Shown: positions 9,063-17,585, counted from the first letter of the stretch. The stretch: DNA of 64,000 bases from Enorma phocaeensis (GCF_016901575.1 NZ_JACJKQ010000009.1:1-64000), one strand, 5' to 3'. The notes: generated from the sequence alone by a model not told the origin. Program-made: numbers and translations.

Positions 9063-10142
9063 CTACTCGTCACCGAAGCTGATGCCGAGCGCGCGGGCCT
9101 CGCGCACCAGGTCGCTCTCGGGGTCTACATACTTCAGCTTGCCGGCGATGTCCGCCAGCGGCACGCGCGTCATCTTGTCGTCGATCTGGGCGATCATGTA
9201 GCCATATTCGCCCTTCAGGCAGCCGAGCGCCGCCTCGACGCCGCACTGGGTGGCAAAAATACGGTCCTGGGCGTCGGGGGCTCCACCGCGCTGGGTGTGC
9301 CCGGGGATGGCGACGCGGGTCTCGCGTCCGGTCTTGGCCTCGATCTCCTTGGCGATGTCGTACACGATGGAGGGGCTGGTGCGCGCCGCGACCTTCTTCT
9401 TGTACTCCTTCTTGGAGAGCTTTGCGTCCTCCTTGGAGATGGCGCCCTCGGCGACCGCCAGGATGGTGAAGCGGCTGCCGGTCTCCATGCGGCGATCGAT
9501 CGTCTTGATGATGTTCTTCATGTCATAGGGGATCTCGGGGATGAGGATCACGTCGGCGCCGCCGGCAATGCCTGCATACAGCGGGATCCAGCCCACCTTG
9601 TGGCCCATGATCTCGATGACGAAGACGCGGCCGTGCGAGCTCGCCGTGGTGTGGATGTCGTCGATGCACTGGGTCGCCACCTCGACGGCGCTCGTGAAGC
9701 CGAAGGTCATGTCGGTGCCCCAGGTGTCGTTGTCGATGGTCTTGGGCAGGCCGATGACGTGCAGGCCTTCCTGAGAGAGGCGGTTGGCGGTCTTGAGCGA
9801 GCCGTTGCCGCCCAGCACGAACAGGCAGTCGAGCTTCAGCTTCTTATAGGTCTTGATCATGGCGGGGACCTTCTCCACGCCGTCCGCCTCAGGCTGGTCG
9901 AGGTACTTGAAGGGCGTGCGGCTCGTGCCCAGGATGGTTCCGCCGCGCGTCAGGATGCCGCTGAAGTCCTTCGCGGTCATCTGGCGATAGCGTCCATAGA
10001 TGAGGCCCTGGTATCCATCTTCGAATCCGTAGAACTCGACGGGCTCGTGGCACTTGTTATAGATCGTCTTGACGATGCCGCGCATGGTGGCGTTGAGAGC
10101 CTGGCAGTCGCCGCCGCTGGTAAGCAGACCGATTCTTGGCAT
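9063..10142 (-). CDS. pfkA: 6-phosphofructokinase (group III, actinobacterial type)
   Basis: Glycolytic kinase making fructose 1,6-bisphosphate; 359 residues. LLTSGGDCQALNA is the N-terminal phosphate-donor loop, PKTIDNDTWGTD carries the catalytic Asp, and GHTQRGGAPDAQDR binds the sugar phosphate. At the position that separates donor types (Escherichia coli G104/G124) this enzyme reads GGNGS and PKTIDND. A Gly followed later by Lys is the pattern of ATP-using actinobacterial enzymes, whereas PPi-users have Asp at the first site; donor specificity is therefore inferred as ATP, with some doubt because of the Asn in GGN. The ATG at 10142 has AGAGGTCC upstream. Confidence 0.94.
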   Translation of the reverse strand: MPRIGLLTSGGDCQALNATMRGIVKTIYNKCHEPVEFYGFEDGYQGLIYGRYRQMTAKDFSGILTRGGTILGTSRTPFKYLDQPEADGVEKVPAMIKTYKKLKLDCLFVLGGNGSLKTANRLSQEGLHVIGLPKTIDNDTWGTDMTFGFTSAVEVATQCIDDIHTTASSHGRVFVIEIMGHKVGWIPLYAGIAGGADVILIPEIPYDMKNIIKTIDRRMETGSRFTILAVAEGAISKEDAKLSKKEYKKKVAARTSPSIVYDIAKEIEAKTGRETRVAIPGHTQRGGAPDAQDRIFATQCGVEAALGCLKGEYGYMIAQIDDKMTRVPLADIAGKLKYVDPESDLVREARALGISFGDE

Positions 10143-10286
10143 GATGGACCTCTTTTCAAACGCATAACAGGGGAGGTGTCGGGTGCGCGTGGCATCGCGA
10201 ACGTAGACATTGTAGTCCTGTGCGCCCGGGGCTGCGAGCACATTCACCCCCTCTAGCCGGCGTTTTGCCAACTTTTGGGGCGCTAT

Positions 10287-10921
10287 CTAGCGAATGAAGT
10301 TGGTTCGCTGCCCCATCTCGGCCTCGGGCGGGACCACGCCGGCATCTTTGCCCGCCTGCAGGCACTTGAGCATCCATGCCATGTTGCGGCCCAGCTGGCG
10401 CATGGTCCACAGGCCTTCGGCGTCCTGTTCGACCTCGGACGGCATGTTGCCATGGACTTGGTTCCAGTAACGAGAGGCAACGATGGGCATCTCGGAGATG
10501 GTAAAGAACTTCTGGATGTCGTCGAGAGCGGCCGTGGTTCCTCCGCGGCGCGCGCTTACCACGGCTGCTGCGGGCTTCAGGCGAAAGGCGTTCGGCTGGC
10601 CTGCGCGGCCGTTGGAATAAACAGGCGGTCCATGAAGCCGAGAAGCGACCCGGCCGCGTGCGCATAGTGGACAGGTCCGCCAAAGACAAAGCCGTCGGCG
10701 TCTGCGGCGAGCGCGCGGCATTCGTTGACGGAGTCGTTGAAGACGCAGGCGCCGCGGGCGGCGCATCCGCCGCAGGCGACGCATCCTCCCACCGGCTTGG
10801 CGCCGATCCAGAAAATCTGGGTTTCGATGCCCTCCGCGTCCAGCGCCGACGCGACCTCTTCGAGCGCGCGATTGGTGCAACCCTGCTTGTGCGGGCTTCC
10901 GTTGACGAGCAATACCTCCAT
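10287..10921 (-). pseudogene. NADPH-dependent FMN reductase family, frameshifted
   Basis: The first part (ATG at 10921, ribosome-binding site AGGGGAGGAAG) encodes a flavodoxin-like fold: VLLVNGSPHKQGCTNRAL binds FMN phosphate and is followed by a C-x2-C-x2-C-type cluster region (GGCVACGGCAARGAC) and GGPVHYAHAAGSL. After DRLF the frame runs out at TGA 10577, while the expected continuation (YSNGRAGQPNAF, then KPAAAVVSARRGGTTAALDDIQKFF) resumes in another frame down to 10287. Restoring one A in the AAA run at 10619-10621 (plus strand) rejoins the two halves. Either a genuine mutation or a homopolymer sequencing error. Confidence 0.85.
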
Positions 10922-11029
10922 GCTTCCTCCCCTAAACGGCTTTTGGCGGTGCTTCATGTCGAGCACGGTCTCGATACCCATGGTACCCGGGGAAGGGGGA
11001 TTGATGGCGCCGGCCGTTGCGGGTGGATG

Positions 11030-11998
11030 CTAGGCGGCCTGCGCTGTCAATATGATTGCAAGCGCATCGCCCTCAAGCTCGGCGTGAATCGTCATGCCCA
11101 TGGCCTGGGCGAGATTCGCCGCAACCGAGAGGCCCAGTCCGCTTCCGCCGGCCCCGCGTGCCGCGTCTGCCTGATAGAAGCGTTCAAACAGCCGGGCCGC
11201 GTCGATCGAGGCGGGGTCCTGGACCGGGTTGGAGACGCGCAGCTCCACGTATGCCCCTGCCCACGCATCCGACTTGGCGTCGGGCATGGCGGCGGTGTCG
11301 ATTAACGCGCCTTTGCAGCCGGCAGGGCGAATCTCGACGCGCGGGGCGCCTGCGCCGTGGCGGATGGCGTTGACCACAAGGTTCTCCACGATGCGCGAGA
11401 CCGCCTCGGGGTCTCCCATGACGCCGGCGGCCGCGTCGTCGCACAGAAGCTCGGGCTCCCATCCGAGGCGTTCGAAATCGGGGTAGTGCCCCAGCAGCAC
11501 GCGCTCGACCAAAGGGGCGAGCGCCACGGGCTCCGAAGCGAGCGCAAGGTCGGGGTCGGTCGACTTCGTATAGGCGAAGAGCTGGTCCAAAAGCTCCGTC
11601 GTCGCGTCGATGCGTGCCGAGGCGGCCTCAAGGTTGTGGCGGAGCTCCTGCCCGCTCGGGCCGTCCCCGGCGAGCTGCAGATATCCTTTGGCGCCGGTGA
11701 GCGGCGTGCGGATGTCATGGGAGAGGGCTGAGAGGTCGCGCTGGAACTCTTGCTGGTGGCGAAGCGCTTCCACGTGGACTTGGGTAGCGCGGTCGAGCTC
11801 GCCGTTGATCGCGTCGGCGAGCTCGCGAATGCCCGGGGCGGTGGCGCTTGTGGTGACCCGCGCATTGCTGCGGGTGTCGCGGCTGCGGAGGAAGTGCGCC
11901 ATGCGTTTGAGCTCACCGACATACATCGCCATGGCGAGCATGAAGCCCATGGCGATCCCCAGCAGCAAGAGCGCTGCGGGCAACAGGTCTCCAAGCAT
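11030..11998 (-). CDS. Sensor histidine kinase, short membrane anchor
   Basis: A 322-residue kinase with one obvious N-terminal membrane segment (residues 5-27) and no extracytoplasmic sensor domain. The H-box LSALSHDIRTPLTG places the phosphorylated His at 94; the N-box is NLVVNAIRHG, and GSGLGLSVAANLAQ is the G-box. This architecture fits kinases that sense through a partner ABC permease (BceS/intramembrane-sensing or lantibiotic-type). The ATG at 11998 follows AGGAGGAAGG. It is the last gene of the cluster that starts with the response regulator at 15123, but a hairpin at 12066-12100 separates it from the permease gene. Confidence 0.92.
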   Translation of the reverse strand: MLGDLLPAALLLLGIAMGFMLAMAMYVGELKRMAHFLRSRDTRSNARVTTSATAPGIRELADAINGELDRATQVHVEALRHQQEFQRDLSALSHDIRTPLTGAKGYLQLAGDGPSGQELRHNLEAASARIDATTELLDQLFAYTKSTDPDLALASEPVALAPLVERVLLGHYPDFERLGWEPELLCDDAAAGVMGDPEAVSRIVENLVVNAIRHGAGAPRVEIRPAGCKGALIDTAAMPDAKSDAWAGAYVELRVSNPVQDPASIDAARLFERFYQADAARGAGGSGLGLSVAANLAQAMGMTIHAELEGDALAIILTAQAA

Positions 11999-12065
11999 GC
12001 CTTCCTCCTGTCTCACGTTGGTTGCAGACGTTCAAATGGGCCGGTCGGGGCTTTGCGGAGCGCAA

Positions 12066-12100
12066 AGGGCAGCCCGGTCGCTTGACGCGCGGGCTGCCCT
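12066..12100 (-). terminator. Intra-cluster hairpin between permease and kinase genes
   Basis: An 11-bp perfect stem (AGGGCAGCCCG with CGGGCTGCCCT) with a 13-nt loop, located between the ABC permease stop at 12137 and the kinase start at 11998. No U-run follows, so it may attenuate rather than stop transcription, or stabilise the upstream mRNA. Confidence 0.45.
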
Positions 12101-12136
12101 GTGTTGTCGGGCTGCCAGGAAGCCCTGGGCGGGTCG

Positions 12137-13021
12137 CTAGACGTCCCTGTGCCGGGCGATCGCGAGCACGGCTGCTGCGGCAAGCGCAATCCATATGATA
12201 CCGGTGAGCAGCGTCTGCGCGGCGGGGTCGATGGTGAGGGCGCGGCTCGTGGTATCCCAGATGTCGATCGATGAGCCGAGCAGCCTGCTTCCGCCTTCTG
12301 CAAGGTTGCTGATGGCGCTCGAGGGAATCCAGGCGGCGAGCGTCTCCAGCAGGGGCGCTATCGGTTCGAGGAAGCGAAGCAGGCCGCCCGAGGAGTGCGC
12401 GAGGCCGTTGAGGGTCTGGGGCACGACGCTTACGCAGAAGCACCATGCGCCGATGTAGCTCACCGGATTGATGCGGGTGGCATAGACCAGGATGAGCGAC
12501 AGCGCGGAAAGCGCCCATGTGTTGAGCCAATAGCCCAGCGCCCACACGGCGGCGCTCGCCAAAGAGTCTCCCTGGGTGTAGGTTCCGCCCACAAGGGCGA
12601 TGAGCGCCAGCACGAGTGCGCTTGAGAAGGCGATGAGCACAAACGAGACCACGCCGGCCGAGATCACCTTGGCGGCGAAGTAGGATTGACGGCCGCGCCG
12701 CGCCGAGGTCAGGGTGCGGATGAACCCCTGCTTGAAGTCTGCGAGCGCAAGCTCGACGCTCATAAAGGCCGCGCACAGGGGCACGATGCCGCCCGTGAGG
12801 CTGGCGAGTGCCTGGGTGGGCGAGGCAAAGGTGGTGAATTCCTTGAGCAGGTCGGTGCTTGTCGTGAAGGCACTGCTCAGGGCCGATTGCCCCAGCATAA
12901 AGAGCGCGAGGAAAATGAGTACATAGACGACGACAATCGCGATGCCGTATTGCCAGAGGCTGCCGCGCAGCCCAAGGGGGCGCGAGATGCGATAGAGGTC
13001 TGATTTCAGAAGGTTCAGCAT
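12137..13021 (-). CDS. ABC-2 type transporter permease
   Basis: A 294-residue integral membrane protein with six predicted helices, including one near residue 25-50, helices around 130-155, 170-200 and a C-terminal one at 270-290. The large loop near residues 225-250 precedes the last helix. The layout matches ABC-2/BcrB/NisG-type permeases of peptide-resistance exporters. It lies directly after the ATPase and a 25-residue peptide, and upstream of the histidine kinase. The ATG at 13021 overlaps no other frame and has AAAGGCAGG about 10 nt upstream. Confidence 0.88.
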   Translation of the reverse strand: MLNLLKSDLYRISRPLGLRGSLWQYGIAIVVVYVLIFLALFMLGQSALSSAFTTSTDLLKEFTTFASPTQALASLTGGIVPLCAAFMSVELALADFKQGFIRTLTSARRGRQSYFAAKVISAGVVSFVLIAFSSALVLALIALVGGTYTQGDSLASAAVWALGYWLNTWALSALSLILVYATRINPVSYIGAWCFCVSVVPQTLNGLAHSSGGLLRFLEPIAPLLETLAAWIPSSAISNLAEGGSRLLGSSIDIWDTTSRALTIDPAAQTLLTGIIWIALAAAAVLAIARHRDV

Positions 13022-13026
13022 GTCTG

Positions 13027-13104
13027 TTACCTGCCTTTTCTACCCGAGGAAAGAAGATATACAAGGGCACCGATGACGGCTACGTTGATCACGATGTCGA
13101 TCAT
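13027..13104 (-). CDS. 25-residue hydrophobic peptide between ABC ATPase and permease genes
   Basis: A short frame, ATG at 13104 to TAA at 13027, encodes MIDIVINVAVIGALVYLLSS plus a basic tail GRKGR. It is one membrane helix with positive residues at the C-terminus. Its ATG overlaps the TGA of the ATPase gene (ATGA arrangement), and AAAGGAGGGG lies at ideal distance upstream, a stronger site than many in this window, so translation is likely. It may be a small transporter subunit or regulator of the ABC complex. I know of no named family for it. Confidence 0.65.
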   Translation of the reverse strand: MIDIVINVAVIGALVYLLSSGRKGR

Positions 13105-14150
13105 CGGGCCCCTCCTTTCGCCTTGGGGTCCCGGGGCAGTCCCTGCGCCTGCGATGCCGCGTCGCTGCCCGCGCCTCCCATGAGCTCGACGAAGTAGTCC
13201 TCGATGTCGCGCTCGATGACCGAAAGCTCGAGCACCACCTGGTCGGCGTCATGCAGGATGCGCGAGACCTGCTCGACCTCGGGCGCTCCGGGCTGCCCGG
13301 CCGCGGCGCCGCCGAAGCGAGCCCCGGCTTGGGCGCCTCCAACGCCTGCCACGACGATGGACTGGTCGGGCTCGACCCTGAGGCGCGCTCCCGACAGGCG
13401 TTCTTCCAGGATCGCGAGCGTGCGGGACGGGTCGGTGGTTTTCAGGCGAATGGCGTTGCCGCAGGCGGCGTGCAGCTCCTCTTCGGTAAACTCGCGCGCC
13501 ATGTGCCCGCGTGCGATGACGCCGAAGCGGTTGGCGACGCGCATGAGCTGGTCGAGCACATGGCTCGAGATGATCATGGTCACGCCGCGCTCCTGATTGA
13601 GCGTGACGAGCGCCCCGCGCAGCTCGCGCGTGGCCTCGGGATCCATACCGTTGAACGGCTCGTCAAGGAGCAGCAGGTCGGGCGAGCCCACGAGGGCGAG
13701 CGCGACGCCCAGGCGCTGCTTCATGCCCATGGAGAACTTCTTCACCTTGCGTGCGCCCGACTCGGCGAGTCCGACGAGGGAAAGCAGGTCGAGGCAGTGC
13801 TCGCGTGCGCGCACGACGCCGAGCGAGAGGGCCTTGGCCATCAGGTTCTCGTAGGCGGAGAGGTTGGGGATGACGCCGGGCTCCTCGATGAGCACGCCGA
13901 TGCGAGACGGCTCGCTCGAGAACGACGATGCGCGGCGGACGGCGTCGGGTCCCGTCGATCCGAAGAGGCGGATCTCTCCCGACGTGGGCGTGGCGAGGCC
14001 GGCGACCATGTTCATGGTGGTGGATTTGCCGGCTCCGTTCTTACCGACGAATCCGTAGATGTCGCCCTCGGCGACGCGCATGTCCAGCTCGTCGACGGCG
14101 CGCATGCTTCCGTATATCTTCGTGAGCGCGTTGGTTTCCAGAATGTTCAC
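13101..14150 (-). CDS. ABC transporter ATP-binding protein, BcrA/lantibiotic-immunity type
   Basis: A 349-residue ATPase. Walker A is GKNGAGKSTT, the signature FSMGMKQRLG, Walker B LLLLDEPFNGMD and the switch histidine SSH. The signature with MGMKQR is characteristic of the BcrA/NisF/CcmA group exporting peptides or conferring self-immunity. A C-terminal extension (residues 225-349) holds a small alpha/beta domain and a Gly/Ala-rich insert. It is the second gene of the RR-ABC-HK cluster. The ATG at 14150 has a weak GGAGCACC site. Confidence 0.92.
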   Translation of the reverse strand: MNILETNALTKIYGSMRAVDELDMRVAEGDIYGFVGKNGAGKSTTMNMVAGLATPTSGEIRLFGSTGPDAVRRASSFSSEPSRIGVLIEEPGVIPNLSAYENLMAKALSLGVVRAREHCLDLLSLVGLAESGARKVKKFSMGMKQRLGVALALVGSPDLLLLDEPFNGMDPEATRELRGALVTLNQERGVTMIISSHVLDQLMRVANRFGVIARGHMAREFTEEELHAACGNAIRLKTTDPSRTLAILEERLSGARLRVEPDQSIVVAGVGGAQAGARFGGAAAGQPGAPEVEQVSRILHDADQVVLELSVIERDIEDYFVELMGGAGSDAASQAQGLPRDPKAKGGAR

Positions 14151-14236
14151 CGGTGCTCCTCTCGGTTGGTGGCGTGTCCGGCGGCGTCTCCTCCGCCCGT
14201 TGATGATCAGTATGCGGAGCAGAGTTTTGGCAATGC

Positions 14237-14263
14237 TTAGCCAAGGCTAAAGAAACCCTAAAG
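14237..14263. promoter_or_regulatory. Candidate response-regulator binding site upstream of the ABC operon
   Basis: CTAAAG at 14247-14252 and again at 14258-14263 gives an 11-bp direct repeat, the spacing expected for an OmpR-type dimer. It overlaps a perfect palindrome TTAGCC-AA-GGCTAA at 14237-14250. The site lies in the 256-bp spacer between the response-regulator gene and the ATPase gene, so it may be where the regulator activates the ABC genes. Confidence 0.5.
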
Positions 14264-14406
14264 GAGCGCTTGTAGTGGCATTTTGCCGGTTGGGGATGGC
14301 GCCTATCGCAAACGGGACGCTCCGGTTGTTCGCAAAGGTCGCAGCGGCCGCGCGGCGTGCGGACACCGGCTGTCAGCCTCTGGCTGCCGCGCCTCCGCCT
14401 TGCGCC

Positions 14407-15123
14407 TCACCCTTCGACAAGCTTGAAGCCCATGCCCCACACGGTTTTGATATAGCTGTCGGTGCCGGTTGGGCGCAGCTTTGCGCGGATATTTGAGACG
14501 TGGACGTTCAGCGTGTTGTCGTCGGCGGCATAGGGCTCTCCCCATGCCTGCTCAAAGAGCTCCTGCTTGCTGAACACGCGCCGGGGCTGGCGCATGAGGA
14601 TCTCTAGGATGTTGAACTCGATGCGGGTGAGGGGGACGGCCTGCCCGTTTGCAGTGAACGTGCGGGCGTCTGGGTCGAGCGACCATGCGCGAAAGCTCAG
14701 CACGTCCGTGGCGGGGGAGGGTTCTTTCATGTTGGTATCGACCTGTCCGGCGTGACGGAGCTGCACCGCGACCCGCGCCGCAAGCTCATCGAGGTCGAAG
14801 GGCTTGGTGAGATAGTCGTCTGCGCCCAGCGTGAGCAGATCGATCTTGTCGGAGGTCGCCGTGCGCGCCGAGGTGACGATGACGGGCAGCCGCCTGTCGC
14901 GTTCGCGTATGAGCGAGATGAGTTCTTCACCGGACAGCCCCGGCAGCATGAGGTCGCAGATGATCAGGTCAAATGGAAGCGCCTCTCCCGTGCCGAGCAG
15001 CAGCTTCGCCTCGCTGCCTGAAAATGCCTGTGTGCAGCTGTAGCCAGCCCGTGTGAGTCGGGTGGTGACGATCTGGTTGATGTCGGCGTCGTCCTCGACG
15101 ACGAGCACGCGGGCGCAGGACAT
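14407..15123 (-). CDS. OmpR/PhoB-family response regulator
   Basis: A 238-residue regulator. The receiver domain has the acidic pair ED at residues 10-12, phosphoacceptor Asp57 (IICDLMLPG), Thr/Ser in VTSARTA and Lys in TKPF. The C-terminal winged helix ends in the usual SNIRAKLRPTGTDSYIKTVWGMGFKL. The ATG at 15123 follows GGAGGTG. With the histidine kinase at 11998 and the ABC transporter between them it forms a two-component system likely responding to a peptide antibiotic or cell-envelope stress. Confidence 0.95.
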   Translation of the reverse strand: MSCARVLVVEDDADINQIVTTRLTRAGYSCTQAFSGSEAKLLLGTGEALPFDLIICDLMLPGLSGEELISLIRERDRRLPVIVTSARTATSDKIDLLTLGADDYLTKPFDLDELAARVAVQLRHAGQVDTNMKEPSPATDVLSFRAWSLDPDARTFTANGQAVPLTRIEFNILEILMRQPRRVFSKQELFEQAWGEPYAADDNTLNVHVSNIRAKLRPTGTDSYIKTVWGMGFKLVEG

Positions 15124-15253
15124 GGCACCTCCATGGTTCGCGACAGGATGTGGCGGCTCAAGTATAGCGCCACGTTTCTTGCGGGCATCGACCTTTGCGC
15201 AGGCATTCCCGGGGCGTCCGCGGCTGCAGTATGCGCGTCGGGGCGCTCTTGCA

Positions 15254-15709
15254 ATGGGCGCCGCCGTATTATCCACGGCAGCTCTCGTCGGCATACAAGA
15301 GGCGTTCGCCCAGGGCTGCCTCGGCATCGCCGGTTCCGGCAGCGCCATGCCTCCCGCGGTGGTTGCTGCGGCTGAGCGCTATCTCTCGGAACGGTCTTCA
15401 AAGCTTGTGGCGACCGACCTTACGGGAACGTCGTTCACCAAAATCAAAGGCATGGTCAAGCGCGGTCTTCCCGTGATGGTCTGGTCTACCATCGACGCCG
15501 AAACGCCGGTCTACACGTCGCTTCGCACCGAGGTCGAGGGCTATCCGTGGTATCGAAACTTCCACTGCGTGGTGCTGTACGGCGTCGATGGCAACGATGC
15601 CTTGGTGAGCGATCCCCTTGAAGAACTGGTCCGTCGCGACCTCGCATGGTTCACGATTCTCCATCGTGCCTGCGGGCTGATGGCGGCCTCCATCGATGTG
15701 GCGTCGTGA
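15254..15709 (+). pseudogene. C39-like peptidase remnant lacking its catalytic cysteine half
   Basis: The C-terminal two thirds of a C39-like (YvpB-type) cysteine peptidase is recognisable: DLTGTSFTKIKGMVKRGLPV, then MVWSTID, EGYPWYRNFHCVVLYG with the catalytic-type His, and SDPLEELVRRD. The N-terminal region that should carry the Gln/Cys motif (usually GCESVALT) is absent; in its place is a sequence ending AQGCLGIAGSG with no plausible start or ribosome-binding site. Probably a decayed gene. It is squeezed between the response-regulator promoter and the methyltransferase gene on the opposite strand. Confidence 0.65.
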
Positions 15710-15720
15710 CCTTCCGTTCG

Positions 15721-16557
15721 CTAGAAGTGGCCAACCAGGACGTCGGCCTCTACGGTGACGCTCTCGATGCCGCTCCAATCGATGGCGCCGGTGTCGACAT
15801 GGAAGAGCAGCGGCGTCATGGCTATGAGGGCTTCGATCGCGTGGGCGTCCAGCTTGAGCGTGCGGCTTACGGTTTTGCGCGAATCGAGGACGCACGAGGC
15901 GGAGAAGTGATCGATCACACGCTGGTTGGAGTATTCCTGGTGCCGTAGGCTTGCTGCGGCGCGCTCGCGCAGCTCAAGGAGGTGGCGGGCAGTCGGAACC
16001 ACTTTGACGACGCGTCCCCGCGGCGCGAGGATTCGCTTGAATTCATGGTAGTTGGCGGGGGAGAACACGTCTAGCACGCATCCTGCTCGCCCGTCCTGCA
16101 GCGGAATGGAGGCGAGGTCTGCGACAAGCCAGGCGATTCCATCCTCTGGGTCTTGCGCTGCTGCCAGCTGTACCGAATCGCGCGAGATGTCAAAGGCGCA
16201 GATGCCTGCTCCGGTTGCTCGCCGGACCGCGTGCGCGAAAAATCCCTCGCCGCATCCGGCATCAACGACAGGCAGCGACGGCGAGAGGGCCTCGACGGCG
16301 TCGCACAGCGCCTGGGCGATATTGTCGTAAAGGCCGCTCTCAAATACCCGGCGGCGCTGCTCGAACGAGGAGCGGTCATACCCTTGGGGCTGCTTGCCGC
16401 CGCGCAGAAGGTTCACATAGCCTTGACGCGCGACATCGAAGCTGTGCCTGTTGGCGCACGAGAGCGCCGCTCCGGAAAGCTCGAGCGGCTCATGGCACAC
16501 CGGGCAGGCAAGCAGTGTCTCTGCATGTTCGAATCGGCTCAGCTTTCGTGCGTCCAC
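15721..16557 (-). CDS. rlmA: 23S rRNA (guanine-N1) methyltransferase, RlmA family
   Basis: SAM-dependent methyltransferase of 278 residues. The N-terminus has a Zn-binding knuckle (CPVCHEPL ... CANRHSFD). The SAM site is VVDAGCGEGFFA with AFDISRDSVQLAA as motif II. VDVFSPANYHEF-like residues (LDVFSPANYHEF) are typical of RlmA/TlrB, which methylate G745 or G748 in hairpin 35 and can alter macrolide/tylosin binding; which base cannot be told here. GTG at 16557 is chosen because AAAGGACC sits just upstream; an ATG at 16590 lacks one. Confidence 0.9.
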   Translation of the reverse strand: MDARKLSRFEHAETLLACPVCHEPLELSGAALSCANRHSFDVARQGYVNLLRGGKQPQGYDRSSFEQRRRVFESGLYDNIAQALCDAVEALSPSLPVVDAGCGEGFFAHAVRRATGAGICAFDISRDSVQLAAAQDPEDGIAWLVADLASIPLQDGRAGCVLDVFSPANYHEFKRILAPRGRVVKVVPTARHLLELRERAAASLRHQEYSNQRVIDHFSASCVLDSRKTVSRTLKLDAHAIEALIAMTPLLFHVDTGAIDWSGIESVTVEADVLVGHF

Positions 16558-16795
16558 GGGCGGTCCTTTCAGGTGGCTGCGGTCCAACATAAACGTGCGC
16601 GCCGCGACAGGCGGACACCCCCATTGTGGCACACCCCTCGAGGCGAGCGCATCGTCGCCCTTTGCGCGCCATGGTACGCATCGCGATCGAGGCGATTGTA
16701 TTTCTTGCGCGATAAGCTATATCTTGATGGTCGACTGTTCGGCGTGGCATCGGGCGAGCTGGCTCGATGCGCGGCGGGGAAGGGGTTCGTTGGAT

Positions 16796-17212
16796 ATGTA
16801 TGACAACTCGGTCGCGCTCATGCAAGAGATGCGGGCTGCGGGTATCGAGTACCGCAGCGACACGCCGCTTGAGGACGACAACCTGATCGATACCATCCGA
16901 GTCGGCTGGGAAGGTTCTGCCCTTCCGCGCACCGTAGTGCTGTTTCGCATAAATGATCGTGGGGCGCATCTGGAGGCAACGCTCGGCACAATGTGCGCCG
17001 GGCGGCGCCAGGAGGCGCTCGAGCTGGTCAATGCCCTCAACGTGGAGTATCGGTGGGTCACGTTCCATCTTGACGAGGACGGCACGATTGCGTGCACGAG
17101 CGACGTCTACCTGGTGCCAGAGGTGGCCGGACTGTTTGGCATCGCTTCCATGGGCCGCATGTTCGACACGCTCAACGAGGTGTATCCGCGCTTGTGCGAG
17201 GTGCTCGCCTAG
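16796..17212 (+). CDS. YbjN-domain protein
   Basis: A 138-residue protein with the alpha/beta pattern of the YbjN/T3SS-chaperone-like fold: an N-terminal helix (DNSVALMQEMRAAGIEY), beta strands TVVLFRIND and AHLEATLG, the helix EALELVNALNVEYRW and a C-terminal helix MFDTLNEVYPRL. No catalytic motif. Start could be ATG 16796 or TTG 16790; the purine run GGGGAAGGGG at 16777-16786 serves either. TATATC-like sequences about 70 bp upstream may be its promoter. Function unknown. Confidence 0.75.
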   Translation: MYDNSVALMQEMRAAGIEYRSDTPLEDDNLIDTIRVGWEGSALPRTVVLFRINDRGAHLEATLGTMCAGRRQEALELVNALNVEYRWVTFHLDEDGTIACTSDVYLVPEVAGLFGIASMGRMFDTLNEVYPRLCEVLA

Positions 17213-17530
17213 AGCCGCCGGCATGCGGGGTCTTGGCTCGACTGCGGACAGGGTTCCCCGGTTCTGACTGGCGCATCTGGGTTGGTGCTTTATGGCACGG
17301 CAGTGCTCAACGTTATGTGGCAAGGTTGCCCCTATACCGTGCCTGGGAACCGCGAGGGGCCTGATTTGCGGCGGCCTGTTTCGAGCGGTGGCCCTGCCGA
17401 GGCGAGGCACGGCTCTGCCGGGGCGTCGAGTTGCGCTAGATGGGGCAGCAATGGGCCGCATGCCAAAATGTGGCGCAAGCGAGTCGGCGCGCTGCCCAGC
17501 AATGAATGCTTTACGGCTGGCACTGCATAG
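17213..17530. repeat. Degenerate relative of the 52-bp-phased bipartite motif array
   Basis: No gene is seen here. CTGGG anchors occur on the plus strand at 17277 and 17343, each about 17-19 bp after a GGTT box (17260, 17324). Inverted-type boxes GCCCTG, GGGCAG and GCCCAG start at 17391, 17443 and 17494, that is 52 and 51 bp apart, and the last two are both followed by CAATG. Order and spacing mimic the clear arrays at 27.4 and 36.1 kb, but the second half-box (TTGACC) is lost. Confidence 0.4.
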
Positions 17531-17585
17531 TTTTGCCGCGGGATAGCCCCCTTACTTCAAGGTTTTCTTCGTCGACGGGGCAAAA

